64,000 nt of DNA from Rhodovulum sulfidophilum DSM 1374. Lineage in GTDB: Bacteria > Pseudomonadota > Alphaproteobacteria > Rhodobacterales > Rhodobacteraceae. Positions 50,927-59,064 of this stretch are shown piece by piece (positions within the stretch are counted from its first letter, which is position 1; every line of letters begins with the position of its first letter). Where the stretch lies: contig NZ_CP015418.1 in NCBI RefSeq assembly GCF_001633165.1, positions 248,001 through 312,000 of the forward strand. Reading direction: 5' to 3'. Under the pieces are notes generated by a model, which was not told where the DNA came from, ran no database searches, and was given only the letters and a program-made list of their open reading frames with translations. The position numbers and the translations under genes are program-made.

Positions 50927-51022
50927 CCTGAGCAGATTCAGCTGGGTCGATACAAACAGAGCGAACTAATAACCGCGGACTCTACGGAGAGCAGGTCACC
51001 GGGCATCCTGCCAGTAATGGCC

Positions 51023-51133
51023 TCATTCCGGAGCCCAGTCGAACCGCGCGGCGATCCCGCTCATATGCGGCTGCTCAATCTGCGCCGAAAAGACCGGACC
51101 TTTCTTGCTTAGCTCGTAAAGGAAAGAGCTCAT
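51023..51133 (-). pseudogene. 36-codon reading frame or gene remnant beside the outer IS
   Basis: A frame of 36 codons starts at ATG 51133 (MSSFLYELSKKGPVFSAQIE) with GAGGAGG just upstream. It is in the same frame as the preceding fliL-like gene: 20 sense codons (QFLAESALVRIGPDRKPEEA) join its ATG to the fliL-like TAG stop. Codon choice looks coding. It could be a tiny gene, the tail of a longer fliL-like gene cut by an amber codon, or a leftover of a gene damaged around the IS. No family is recognised. Confidence 0.3.
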
Positions 51134-51193
51134 CGCCTCCTCAGGCTTCCGATCCGGACCGATCCGCACAAGGGCGGATTCGGCAAGGAACTG

Positions 51194-51727
51194 CTAGGCG
51201 TCTTGCCGAACCAGATCGGTGATGAGGATGTCCGACACAATCGGACCCAGCACGCTTTGTGATGCCTCCAGCAACGCTCGCCGCAGCAACGTCAGGTTAC
51301 CGCTTTCGGTAAAGGCGCCATCGAAGCCGCCTGCATTGGCATGGTCGAACAGGACCTGCAGGAAGGCATCGCGTAGCCGGGGTTCGCGTTCGAAGACGAA
51401 TTCGCTGCTGCCTGTGGGTGCCTCAAGACTGATCGACATGACCACCAGCGCACCAACTCTTCCGCCGTGAACAACCGGCACGACAAATTGGTTGCTGAGC
51501 TTCACATATTCGGAACTGTCCGCAGGATCGTCGCCATTCCCAGCGGCGGACGGCGCACCCGCAGCATGGCCATCGGCCGTCATATGACTGCCGTTTTCGG
51601 CCAGACCCTGGGAAGCACTGTGATCGGTCGAGTCAGGCGGGGGCGGTGCAGGTTTCAGAAGGAACCCCGCACCACCGCCGATCGCAAGGCCGACGAGTGC
51701 AATGACGACAGGTAAGAGCTTGCCCAT
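51194..51727 (-). CDS. FliL-like flagellar basal body-associated protein (second copy)
   Basis: A 177-residue single-span protein: N-terminal span (LLPVVIALVGLAIGGGAGFLL), a Pro/Ser/Ala linker, then a FliL-type periplasmic domain (YVKLSNQFVVPVVHGGRVGA, LRDAFLQVLFDHANAGGFDG) ending VSDILITDLVRQDA. It follows flgH by 8 bp and ends the flgB-to-flgH series, so it is likely a rod/ring-associated FliL paralogue rather than the stator FliL at 38.9 kb. Confidence 0.85.
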   Translation of the reverse strand: MGKLLPVVIALVGLAIGGGAGFLLKPAPPPPDSTDHSASQGLAENGSHMTADGHAAGAPSAAGNGDDPADSSEYVKLSNQFVVPVVHGGRVGALVVMSISLEAPTGSSEFVFEREPRLRDAFLQVLFDHANAGGFDGAFTESGNLTLLRRALLEASQSVLGPIVSDILITDLVRQDA

Positions 51728-51735
51728 TTCATTTA

Positions 51736-52473
51736 TCAGAATGGCAGGATGATATCGGCAATCTGATGGCCGATCCGTGGCTGTTGAACGTCCATTATTT
51801 GTCCGCGACCGCCATAGGAGATGCGGGCGGCCGCAATCTTGTCATAGGTGATCTCGTTCTGACGCGAGATATCCTCGGGACGAACATAACCGCTAACCAG
51901 AAGTTCGCGCATTTCATAATTGACCCGGACCTCTTGCGAGCCCTCGATCTTCATGACGCCATTATTCAGGACGTCGGTGACGGTGGCCGCGATCCGAAGC
52001 GTCAACTTCTCCTTGCGTTTGACCGACCCGTTCCCGCTATGGCTCGAACTCGAATCCGCATCGACGGCATTGTCCATCGTCACTCCATCCGGCAGGGCCT
52101 TGTTGATCCGTTGCGGAATGCCCAAAAGCTGCGGGATGCCCATCGACGTCGCGCCGCTCCGACTGCGCGCGGTCGTATTCGAAATTTCTGCCTTTTCGTC
52201 GATTTCGATCACCACGGTCAGGATGTCGCCGCGGCGTCCGGCGCGATGGTCGCCCAGAAGCGACTGGCGCCCATGGGCCCAGAGCGAGGAATTGTCGAGC
52301 GGGCTGCGACGCTCGACCTCCATCGGCAGTGTCGCACTGTCCGTCATCGCGTAATAGGAGTTGGACCCCTCGACGGGCTTGAAGGACGGGGGCCGACCGA
52401 CCTCCTTCAACCGGTCGCAGGCGGCCGGGAAGAGCAGCGCCGTGGCGCAGAGAACAAGGACAAGGGGTCTCAT
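51736..52473 (-). CDS. flgH: Flagellar L-ring protein FlgH
   Basis: Outer-membrane lipoprotein that forms the L-ring bushing. 245 residues with a lipobox (LFPAAC, Cys about residue 19), and the FlgH words SLWAHGRQSLLGDHRAGRRG, DILTVVIEIDEKAEISNTT and SGYVRPEDISRQNEI. 15 bp after flgA. FlgI, the P-ring partner, is not in the window. Confidence 0.96.
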   Translation of the reverse strand: MRPLVLVLCATALLFPAACDRLKEVGRPPSFKPVEGSNSYYAMTDSATLPMEVERRSPLDNSSLWAHGRQSLLGDHRAGRRGDILTVVIEIDEKAEISNTTARSRSGATSMGIPQLLGIPQRINKALPDGVTMDNAVDADSSSSHSGNGSVKRKEKLTLRIAATVTDVLNNGVMKIEGSQEVRVNYEMRELLVSGYVRPEDISRQNEITYDKIAAARISYGGRGQIMDVQQPRIGHQIADIILPF

Positions 52474-52488
52474 GGACGGAAGGGCTCC

Positions 52489-52926
52489 TCAGGGTTTCAG
52501 GCTGGCGCCGACGACCACGCTGCCGTCGGGCGCGACAAATCCGGTGACGGTGTTGCGCGAGGCGAGGTTCATGACGCGCAGGGCATCGCCGACACCGGCC
52601 CGGTCGAGCGCACGGGCATCGGCGGCGATGCTGAGGCCGCGGCTCTGGTAACGCAGGGTGACGATCTCGTTGCGTTCGATGATCGCAGGCGGGCCGACAT
52701 CGCCGATGCGGATCGGACGACCGGCATAGAGATTGACCCGCGCCTCCTGACCGATGGCCTCTTCGGGGGCGACCAGGGTCCCGACAGCCTCTCCGGCGAC
52801 CACGGTCACATCGCCGGGACCGAGGATTGTCTGACCCCGCACCGACCGGGTCGCGACCAGAATATCGGCATCGGCGACGACCGGCAGCGCACCGCCCAGA
52901 ACGGCAAGGAGGACAAGCAGTCGCAT
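52489..52926 (-). CDS. flgA: Flagellar P-ring assembly chaperone FlgA
   Basis: Periplasmic chaperone for the P-ring protein FlgI. 145 residues with a signal peptide (MRLLVLLAVLGGALPVVADA) and a SAF-type domain (LYAGRPIRIGDVGPPAIIER, NEIVTLRYQSRGLSIAADAR). ATG at 52926 overlaps the flgG stop by one base (TGATG). Confidence 0.93.
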   Translation of the reverse strand: MRLLVLLAVLGGALPVVADADILVATRSVRGQTILGPGDVTVVAGEAVGTLVAPEEAIGQEARVNLYAGRPIRIGDVGPPAIIERNEIVTLRYQSRGLSIAADARALDRAGVGDALRVMNLASRNTVTGFVAPDGSVVVGASLKP

Positions 52927-53711
52927 CAACGCACCTGTGTCGTCGCGCTCATCATCTGGTCTGCGGCAGTGATGACCTTGGCGTTCAGTTCGTAGCCGCG
53001 CTGCGCTTCGATCAAATCGGTGATCTCGCGCACCGCATCGACCGAACTGTCTTCGAGATAGCCCTGACGTAACGTGCCGAAACCATCGACGCCCGGCGTG
53101 CCGACGAGCGCCGCGCCCGAGGCCTCGGTCTCGACGAACAGGTTCGAGCCGATCGCCTCGAGCCCCTTGTCATTGCTGAACATGGAGAGGTTGAACTGCC
53201 CCAGCAGCTGGGCCTGGATCTCACCATCGAAATACGCATAGAGCTCGCCCTCGGAATTGACGGAGAGGCTGCGGGCATCGTCGGGAATGGTGATGCCGGG
53301 GCTCACGGTATAGCCGTCGGAGGTGACGATAAGCCCGTCGCCGGTGCGTTTCAGCGCACCGTCGCGGGTATAGGCGGCCTGGCCCGAGGGCAGCGTCACC
53401 TCCAGATAGCCGCGACCGTCGATGGCAACATCGAGGTCGCCATTGGTCTGCGACAACGACCCCTGGGCCAGCACCACCGACACCGCGGCCGGCCGCACGC
53501 CCAGGCCCAGTTGAACACCGGTCGGCAACACCGTGCCGTCATTGGCGTTGATGGTCCCGGGCCGGGTGACCTGCTGGTAATGCAGATCGGCGAAATCGGC
53601 CCGGCGGGCATTGTAGCCCGTGGTGCTCATGTTCGCGAGGTTGTTCGAGATGACCTCGACCCGCATCTGCTGGGCCGACATGCCGGTCGCGGCAATCTGA
53701 AGAGCGCGCAT
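52926..53711 (-). CDS. flgG: Flagellar distal rod protein FlgG
   Basis: Distal rod subunit, 261 residues. Begins MRALQIAATGMSAQQMRVEV with the rod motif NNLANMSTTGYNARRADF, and ends with the conserved C-terminal helix DLIEAQRGYELNAKVITAAD. The central part (93-222) is the domain found inserted in the DUF1217 protein at 57.3-58.7 kb. 19 bp after flgF. Confidence 0.97.
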   Translation of the reverse strand: MRALQIAATGMSAQQMRVEVISNNLANMSTTGYNARRADFADLHYQQVTRPGTINANDGTVLPTGVQLGLGVRPAAVSVVLAQGSLSQTNGDLDVAIDGRGYLEVTLPSGQAAYTRDGALKRTGDGLIVTSDGYTVSPGITIPDDARSLSVNSEGELYAYFDGEIQAQLLGQFNLSMFSNDKGLEAIGSNLFVETEASGAALVGTPGVDGFGTLRQGYLEDSSVDAVREITDLIEAQRGYELNAKVITAADQMMSATTQVR

Positions 53712-53730
53712 GGAATTCGTCCTTTCTGAA

Positions 53731-54453
53731 TCAGCTGCTGGACCCGAGGGTCCGGATCACGTCGCGGACGCGCTCGTCCTCGCGTTCGAGAAACTTCTGG
53801 CCGAGCTCATAGGCATGCTGAACCTCGATCATCCGCGAGATTTCGGTCATCGGATCGACATTCGACTGTTCGACGAAACCCTGCAGGATGCTGCTTTCGA
53901 GCACTGCCTCGGTCGCACCGCCCGGGTCGAACAGCGTGCCCGCAACATGGGTCATCGCGTTCGGATCGGCAGGAAGATAGACCCCGATCTGGGTCAGCGG
54001 CCTGCCGTCGGCACTGATCGTGCCATCGGCGGAAACCGCCACGGAGGCGGCATCCGGCGGCGCGAAGACCGGCGCACCGCCGGCGTCGAGCAACGGATAG
54101 CCGTCGGGCGAAACCAGATTGCCGGCCGCATCGGGCGTGAAGCTGCCGGCCCGGGTCAGACGCTGGCCCTGCGGAGTATCGAGCAGGAAGAATCCTTCGC
54201 CCTCGATGGCGAAATCGAAAGTACCTTTGGTCTGTGTCAGCGGCGCCTGGCCAAAATCGGTATTGCGCACATTGGCCTCGGCCATCGACAAGGAGCCGCC
54301 CGGCCCGTCGACATCGACGATATATTCCGAAAAGATCAGCCCCTCGCGCCGATAGCCGATGGTCGAGCTGTTGGCGATATTGTTGGCGATGCTCTGAATC
54401 TCGCGCATCAGGCCCGATTGCCGGGTGAGCGTGGTATATCCGGTGGTTTGCAT
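53731..54453 (-). CDS. flgF: Flagellar proximal rod protein FlgF
   Basis: Rod subunit of 240 residues: N-terminal LMREIQSIANNIANSSTIGY rod motif, central GTFDFAIEGEGFFLLDTPQG and C-terminal EISRMIEVQHAYELGQKFLE. Paralogue of flgG next door. 3 bp after fliQ. Confidence 0.95.
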   Translation of the reverse strand: MQTTGYTTLTRQSGLMREIQSIANNIANSSTIGYRREGLIFSEYIVDVDGPGGSLSMAEANVRNTDFGQAPLTQTKGTFDFAIEGEGFFLLDTPQGQRLTRAGSFTPDAAGNLVSPDGYPLLDAGGAPVFAPPDAASVAVSADGTISADGRPLTQIGVYLPADPNAMTHVAGTLFDPGGATEAVLESSILQGFVEQSNVDPMTEISRMIEVQHAYELGQKFLEREDERVRDVIRTLGSSS

Positions 54454-54456
54454 CCG

Positions 54457-54723
54457 TCAGATCCCCGCGATCATGGGAACGATCCGTCCGGTGAAGAACC
54501 CGACCAGCGTTTCGGTCATGAACGCCATCGAGATCCAGAACACGATCAGGATCGCCGCAAGTTTGGGTACGAAGGTGAGCGTCATCTCCTGTACCGAGGT
54601 CAGAGCCTGAAACAGGCCGATCGCCACGCCGGTCACCAGCGCAGCCGTCAGAATCGGCATCGAGATCACGACCGAGATCCAGAGGCCCTGACGCAGAGTG
54701 TCGTAGAAGACGAGCTCATTCAT
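54457..54723 (-). CDS. fliQ: Flagellar type III export protein FliQ
   Basis: Small two-span subunit of the export gate, 88 residues (LWISVVISMPILTAALVTGV and FVPKLAAILIVFWISMAFMT, with FQALTSVQEMTLTF between). It sits among rod genes rather than beside fliP or fliR, an order seen in other Rhodobacterales. Confidence 0.96.
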   Translation of the reverse strand: MNELVFYDTLRQGLWISVVISMPILTAALVTGVAIGLFQALTSVQEMTLTFVPKLAAILIVFWISMAFMTETLVGFFTGRIVPMIAGI

Positions 54724-54727
54724 GGCG

Positions 54728-55018
54728 CTAAACCGGCATCCTCAGGATTTCCTGATAGGCCTCGACCACCTTGTCACGGATCGTGATCGCGGTTTCGACC
54801 GCAAGTTCGGTCTGCGCCAGCGCCTGCACCAGGGCATGCGGGTCGGCACCGCCGGTCATGCTCGACATCGCGGTCTGCTCGGCATTCCGGATCGTGTCCG
54901 ACAAGCCCTGGGCCGCGGCCGCAAAGGTCTTCTCGACGCCGTCATCTCCGGGTTGGGGCAGGGTCGCCGGACGCGCCGTGGTATATCCAAGGGCGGCGGT
55001 ACTGGATTTCAGATCCAT
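54728..55018 (-). CDS. fliE: Flagellar hook-basal body protein FliE
   Basis: Links the MS-ring to the rod. 96 residues with the typical FliE C-terminus ADPHALVQALAQTELAVETA then RDKVVEAYQEILRMPV. 12 bp after flgC, 4 bp before fliQ. Confidence 0.94.
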   Translation of the reverse strand: MDLKSSTAALGYTTARPATLPQPGDDGVEKTFAAAAQGLSDTIRNAEQTAMSSMTGGADPHALVQALAQTELAVETAITIRDKVVEAYQEILRMPV

Positions 55019-55030
55019 CTCCGTCTCTCC

Positions 55031-55423
55031 TTATCGACGCAACAGATCGAGCAGGCCGCGCGACATTTGGCGTGCCTGGTCGAACATCTTGAGGTTCGCC
55101 TCGTAGCTGCGCTGCGCCTCGCGCGCGTCAGCGATCTCGACGACAAGATCCACGTTCGAGCCGTCGTAACTGCCCGTCGCATCGGCCAGCGGATGCGACG
55201 GATCATGCACTTTGGTCAGATCCGACTGATCGAGCGATACCCGGCCGGTCCGCACCTCGCCGGTCGGACCATGCGAGGTCAGCTCGGTCTCGAAGGTGGT
55301 CAGCTTGCGTCGATATCCGGGCGTATCGGCATTGGCGATATTCTCGGATACCAGCCGCAGCCGGGTTGCTTGGGCCTTCAGGCCGCTGGCCGACAGGCCG
55401 AAACTCTGGCTAAGATCGTTCAT
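55031..55423 (-). CDS. flgC: Flagellar proximal rod protein FlgC
   Basis: Rod subunit of 130 residues. N-terminal rod motif (LRLVSENIANADTPGYRRKL) and C-terminal helix (DLVVEIADAREAQRSYEANL). Between flgB and fliE, the standard order. Confidence 0.96.
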   Translation of the reverse strand: MNDLSQSFGLSASGLKAQATRLRLVSENIANADTPGYRRKLTTFETELTSHGPTGEVRTGRVSLDQSDLTKVHDPSHPLADATGSYDGSNVDLVVEIADAREAQRSYEANLKMFDQARQMSRGLLDLLRR

Positions 55424-55444
55424 CCTGGGCTCCTACCATTCTGG

Positions 55445-55834
55445 TTATCTCTGCCGCCCGAGACTGGTTCTCAGGATCCCGAGCGAGCTTCGGTAAACCG
55501 CCAGCGCAAGGTCGTGCTGGCGCTTTGTCTCGACCGCCTTGACCATCTGATCCTCGACCGAAACGGTGTTGCCATTCGGCTCTTCCGGATCGGCGCTGTC
55601 GGTGTTCCGAGCGACATAGGCAGTCTCGCGCCAGGCCATGTGGCCAGGCCGCGTGGCACGCATCTGGGTGCCGGTGTCCGACCTGCGATAGGTCTTGGCG
55701 AAATCCGCGACATCCTCCGCCCGATAGCCGGGCGTGTCGGAATTCGCGATGTTTCGCGCAATGACGGTCTGACGTGTGCCGGCATGTTTGGCCAGCCCGG
55801 ACGCCATCCGGAAGATTTCAAGCTTCTCGAACAT
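55445..55834 (-). CDS. flgB: Flagellar proximal rod protein FlgB
   Basis: Rod subunit of 129 residues with the N-terminal motif VIARNIANSDTPGYRAEDVA and a C-terminal helix (DQMVKAVETKRQHDLALAVY). First gene of the minus-strand rod series flgB-flgC-fliE-fliQ-flgF-flgG-flgA-flgH-fliL-like. Divergent from fliI with an 84-bp spacer. Confidence 0.95.
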   Translation of the reverse strand: MFEKLEIFRMASGLAKHAGTRQTVIARNIANSDTPGYRAEDVADFAKTYRRSDTGTQMRATRPGHMAWRETAYVARNTDSADPEEPNGNTVSVEDQMVKAVETKRQHDLALAVYRSSLGILRTSLGRQR

Positions 55835-55918
55835 CGGGGTTTCTCCCTCGGTCTCAGACGATGCTTAAGCTTGATTCCTTTAGAAACCGTAAGTCATGAT
55901 CGTTTCGGGAGAATCCTC

Positions 55919-57286
55919 ATGCCGCAAAACCCGTTTTCATCGCTTATCGCCCGAATTTCCGCCCTGACGCCGGTGCGAACCATGGGTCGGGTCGTGGCCG
56001 CGGGCAGCGGTACCGTCACCGTGGCTGGCCTCTCCGAAAGCGCCGGGTTGGGCGATCTCGTCGAGTTCAGACATGGTCGCGGCACAAGGCGGCGCGGCGA
56101 GGTTCTGGCCCTAGCCCAAGGCACGGTCACGGTGCTCCCCGACGGCACGCCCGAGGGTCTGTCGGTCGGCGACCGAGCGGTCCTGCTGGGGCCGGGCGAG
56201 ATTGCGCCGCACAGCTCCTGGCTCGGCCGGGTGGTCGACCCGTTCGGGCAACCGCTCGACGGACGGCCGCTGATGCCGGGTTCGGTGCCGCGCCCGCTCC
56301 GCTCGGCACCACCGCCCGCCACCGCACGCCGCCCGCTTGGCTCGCGCCTAGGCACCGGACTGGCCGCCTTCGACACACTGCTCCCGATCGTTCGGGGCCA
56401 GAGGATCGGGCTATTTGCAGGCTCGGGCGTCGGAAAGTCATCGCTCCTGTCGAAATTCGCGCGCGGTGTCGAGGCCGACATGACCGTGATCGCGCTGGTC
56501 GGCGAACGCGGACGCGAAGTGGGCGAATTCGTCAGCCAGGTGCTCGGCCCCGAAGGCATGGCGCGCGCGGTCGTGATTGCCGCGACCTCAGATCAGTCGC
56601 CAATGGTGCGCCGCCGCGCGGCCTGGGCCGCCATGGCAGTGGCCGAGCATTTCCGAGACCAGGGCAATCATGTTCTCTTTCTCGCAGACTCCGTGACGCG
56701 CTTCGCCGAAGCGCATCGCGAACTGGCCCTGGCGGCCGACGAGCCCGCGGCACTGCGCGGCTATCCCCCCTCCACGGCACAGGCGATCATGTCGCTGGCC
56801 GAGCGCGCGGGTCCGGGCGTGGCCGATAGCGGCGACATCACAGCCGTGTTCTCGGTGCTGGTCGCCGGCTCCGACATGGAGGAACCCGTAGCCGACATCC
56901 TGCGCGGGGTGCTGGACGGACATATCGTGCTCGACCGCCGTATAGCCGAACGCGGACGGTTTCCGGCGGTCGATCTGTTGCGCTCTGTCTCGCGCAGCCT
57001 CCCCCGAGCTGCCACAGGCGAGGAAAACGCGATCATCGCCCAAGCCCGTCGGTTGCTGGGAGCTTATGACCGGGCGGAAATGATGATCCAGGCGGGGCTT
57101 TACGCTGCAGGCTCCGACCCCGAAATCGACGCGGCCATCGCCGTCTGGCCCGGGCTCGATGCGTTCCTGTCGGAGGACGCACCCGGTGGCGTTGCCGAAA
57201 GCTTTGCGCGCCTCGCCGCGATTCTCGATAGCGCGAAGCCTTCGACCGCGCCGGTCAAGCCGGGACTACGTACGATCCAAGGCTGA
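55919..57286 (+). CDS. fliI: Flagellar export ATPase FliI
   Basis: ATPase that powers substrate entry to the flagellar export gate. 455 residues with P-loop AGSGVGKSS (167-175), LVGERGREVGEFV and the SITRLA-like block FLADSVTRFAEAHRELALA. ATG at 55919 is preceded by CGGGAGAA; the frame is open for about 400 codons upstream through the antisense of flgB-flgC-fliE, but that part is chance. Alone on the plus strand between minus-strand blocks. Confidence 0.96.
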   Translation: MPQNPFSSLIARISALTPVRTMGRVVAAGSGTVTVAGLSESAGLGDLVEFRHGRGTRRRGEVLALAQGTVTVLPDGTPEGLSVGDRAVLLGPGEIAPHSSWLGRVVDPFGQPLDGRPLMPGSVPRPLRSAPPPATARRPLGSRLGTGLAAFDTLLPIVRGQRIGLFAGSGVGKSSLLSKFARGVEADMTVIALVGERGREVGEFVSQVLGPEGMARAVVIAATSDQSPMVRRRAAWAAMAVAEHFRDQGNHVLFLADSVTRFAEAHRELALAADEPAALRGYPPSTAQAIMSLAERAGPGVADSGDITAVFSVLVAGSDMEEPVADILRGVLDGHIVLDRRIAERGRFPAVDLLRSVSRSLPRAATGEENAIIAQARRLLGAYDRAEMMIQAGLYAAGSDPEIDAAIAVWPGLDAFLSEDAPGGVAESFARLAAILDSAKPSTAPVKPGLRTIQG

Positions 57287-57331
57287 GCTCGCCCCCGGGA
57301 CCGGGCGCGGGGATGCGGATCGGTCGCAGGA

Positions 57332-58657
57332 TCAGCCGCCCAAAAGTCTCAGAGCGATCTGACCCGAGCTGTACCCGGCGCCGGTATTGGCCTCGGACCG
57401 GATCATGTACAACTTGATCAGCTCGTCACGAATGGCGTCGTCGGCGAATTGCACAACACTGGTTTCCCCGAACATGGCCCTGGCTTTGGTCTTGTAAACA
57501 TCGAGTTGGCGGTCGAGGTCCAGCGATGCGAAGGAGCTGGGCAGGCCAAAGGCCGTGTCGAACACCGCGCGCATCGGCTCGGACCCCATAATGGAAAACC
57601 ACTTGGCATCCTCCGACATGTTGTCAGCGGTGAGCATCGCCAGTTCCCGGTCGATATTGAGCGCAAGTCGCATGCTGTCGTCCTGTTCACCGACAGCCAC
57701 CTCGAAGCTGCGGGTCAAAAAGGCTGCTGCGATCATCTCGGTATCGAAGAGCTCCTGTGCCTCGACGGCCTCGCCCCGCACGAAACCGCCAAACCCGTCC
57801 TGAAGCGGGCGCCCCGAGATCGGTTCGCCCGACTCTTCGGTGGCAACGAAGTAAGCCGTCTCCCGATCCACGGGCTTAGTATCCGCCCCCTCGTCCATCT
57901 GGTCGGCGCCAAGAACGGCAAGGCTTTCGTCGTCGGCGAAGCTGCTCAGAGCAAGCCGGCCAAGCAGAAGGCCCTGCCCACCATCCTCGAAATAGCCGTG
58001 AACCTGTCCTTCGTCATTGACGCTGATAGACTGGGCGAAGTCGGGAATGGTGATCCCGGAAAAGACGATCTTTTCGTTGTCCGTTTCGCCCTCGCCATCC
58101 GAGCCGCGCAACAGGCTGGTATCGGCAATAGACGCAACGGTGTAGCCCTCGGCAGTGACGATATGGCCATCTTCGGCACGCTTCAGGCCGACGTTACGAG
58201 TATAAGCGACTTCTCCGGTCGGAGTTGTCACCGCGAGGTATCCGGCCCCTTCGATCTTGAGGCTCAGCTCATTGGCGAAATCCTTCTCGACCGTTGCAGC
58301 GGTTGCGCCTGAGGACACGAATCTGAAGGCCTCGGCGAGCTTGTAGTAGCTCTTGTCGGCCAGCTTGTTGGCCAGCGCCCCCTTATCCTCGACGCCATCC
58401 GTCAGTACCTTCTTGATGAAATACTTGTTGCCGATTTCGTCCTGCAGGCCAAAAGCCCCCAGAGCGACCTTCAGCAGACGATAGTCTGAAACCAGCTCAT
58501 CCGCCGATTTTACCTTGCCGATATTGTCGGCAAAATAGTCCAGTTCCTTCTGTGTCGCCGGACTTTTGTTGAAAGCTTCCTGCTGGCGCTCCATCGTGCG
58601 TTCGAGGAAGCGCCAACCGGCATAGCCCGTTAGAGGGAGAACCGGCTGGAAACTCAT
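57332..58657 (-). CDS. DUF1217 flagellar protein with an inserted FlgG-like domain
   Basis: A 441-residue protein made of two interleaved parts. Residues 1-130 and about 303-441 together match a DUF1217 protein of the usual 270 or so residues (FQPVLPLTGYAGWRFLERT; RSFEVAVGEQDDSMRLALN; GLPSSFASLDLDRQLDVYKT). Between them, residues about 131-302 resemble residues 93-222 of FlgG from this window: GAGYLAVTTPTGEVAYTRN, LKRAEDGHIVTAEGYTV, GITIPDFAQSISVNDEGQVH. An acidic 24-residue stretch (176-199) interrupts this domain. The rod-forming end helices of FlgG are absent. DUF1217 function is unknown; its place next to flbT-flaF-fliC suggests a role in flagellar assembly. Overlaps flbT by four bases. 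Confidence 0.88.
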   Translation of the reverse strand: MSFQPVLPLTGYAGWRFLERTMERQQEAFNKSPATQKELDYFADNIGKVKSADELVSDYRLLKVALGAFGLQDEIGNKYFIKKVLTDGVEDKGALANKLADKSYYKLAEAFRFVSSGATAATVEKDFANELSLKIEGAGYLAVTTPTGEVAYTRNVGLKRAEDGHIVTAEGYTVASIADTSLLRGSDGEGETDNEKIVFSGITIPDFAQSISVNDEGQVHGYFEDGGQGLLLGRLALSSFADDESLAVLGADQMDEGADTKPVDRETAYFVATEESGEPISGRPLQDGFGGFVRGEAVEAQELFDTEMIAAAFLTRSFEVAVGEQDDSMRLALNIDRELAMLTADNMSEDAKWFSIMGSEPMRAVFDTAFGLPSSFASLDLDRQLDVYKTKARAMFGETSVVQFADDAIRDELIKLYMIRSEANTGAGYSSGQIALRLLGG

Positions 58658-59064
58658 TGGTCTCGAAGCCCCGTGAGCAAACGTTCTTCGCGCGGAAGGA
58701 GCCCACGCAACGCCTTGAGTACCTGATAGTACTGATCCTGCAGGACCGCATCTGTGGCGGCCGCAAGCTGCGCCCGGCTATCCGGGTCGGTCAGCGCTTG
58801 GCTGAGTTGCTCGATACCGCGCAACAATTGCGGACGCGCCTCGGCCGGGGTCGAGTCTCCTGACAGGACGAGTTGCGCCACATAACAGACCCGGCGAACC
58901 GGCGTGTTGACCTCTTCAGGATGGATCGCGTCGCGCAGGCGCAGAATGTTTGCGTTCGGTGTCTTGATCGACAGCCGCGTACGGCGATCACCATTCTCGA
59001 TCACCGCGCCGTTCACCAGAACACGCTCCTTGGGACCGAGCTTGAGAACCAGCCCCCCGCTCAT
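58654..59064 (-). CDS. flbT: Flagellar biosynthesis repressor FlbT
   Basis: Post-transcriptional regulator of flagellin. 136 residues; typical start GLVLKLGPKERVLVNGAVIE and region TRLSIKTPNANILRLRDAIH. In Caulobacter FlbT binds the 5' leader of flagellin mRNA and promotes its decay. Here it overlaps flaF and the DUF1217 gene by four bases each, downstream of fliC. Confidence 0.95.
   Translation of the reverse strand: MSGGLVLKLGPKERVLVNGAVIENGDRRTRLSIKTPNANILRLRDAIHPEEVNTPVRRVCYVAQLVLSGDSTPAEARPQLLRGIEQLSQALTDPDSRAQLAAATDAVLQDQYYQVLKALRGLLPREERLLTGLRDQ

Larger units (their letters stand above)
49742..50954 (+). mobile_element. IS3-family element nested in the outer IS
   Basis: Inner element of 1213 bp. 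Left end TGTATCGACCCACTGAA (49742) and right end TTCAGCTGGGTCGATACA (to 50954) are inverted repeats beginning TG and ending CA. AACA at 49738-49741 and 50955-50958 is the 4-bp target duplication. Deleting the IS and one AACA restores the frame DQNLNRAN-stop of the outer orfB. Both of its own frames look intact, so it may still be active. Confidence 0.9.
48505..50998 (+). mobile_element. IS3-family element (IS407-group-like), interrupted by a second IS
   Basis: Outer element. The left end begins TGACGTGCTCCCC (48505) and the right end reads GGAGAGCAGGTCA (to 50998); the two are imperfect inverted repeats that share a further TCCGCGGTT block inside. The flanking CCGG at 48501-48504 and 50999-51002 is a 4-bp target duplication, typical of this group. 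It carries orfA and a damaged orfB and has a 1213-bp second IS inserted near its right end. Removing that IS and its target duplicate leaves about 1277 bp. Confidence 0.88.

Noticed and set aside
54722..55918. Upstream extension of the fliI frame by about 400 codons
   Set aside because: It is antisense to flgB, flgC and fliE; fliI homology begins at the ATG at 55919, which has a good ribosome-binding site.
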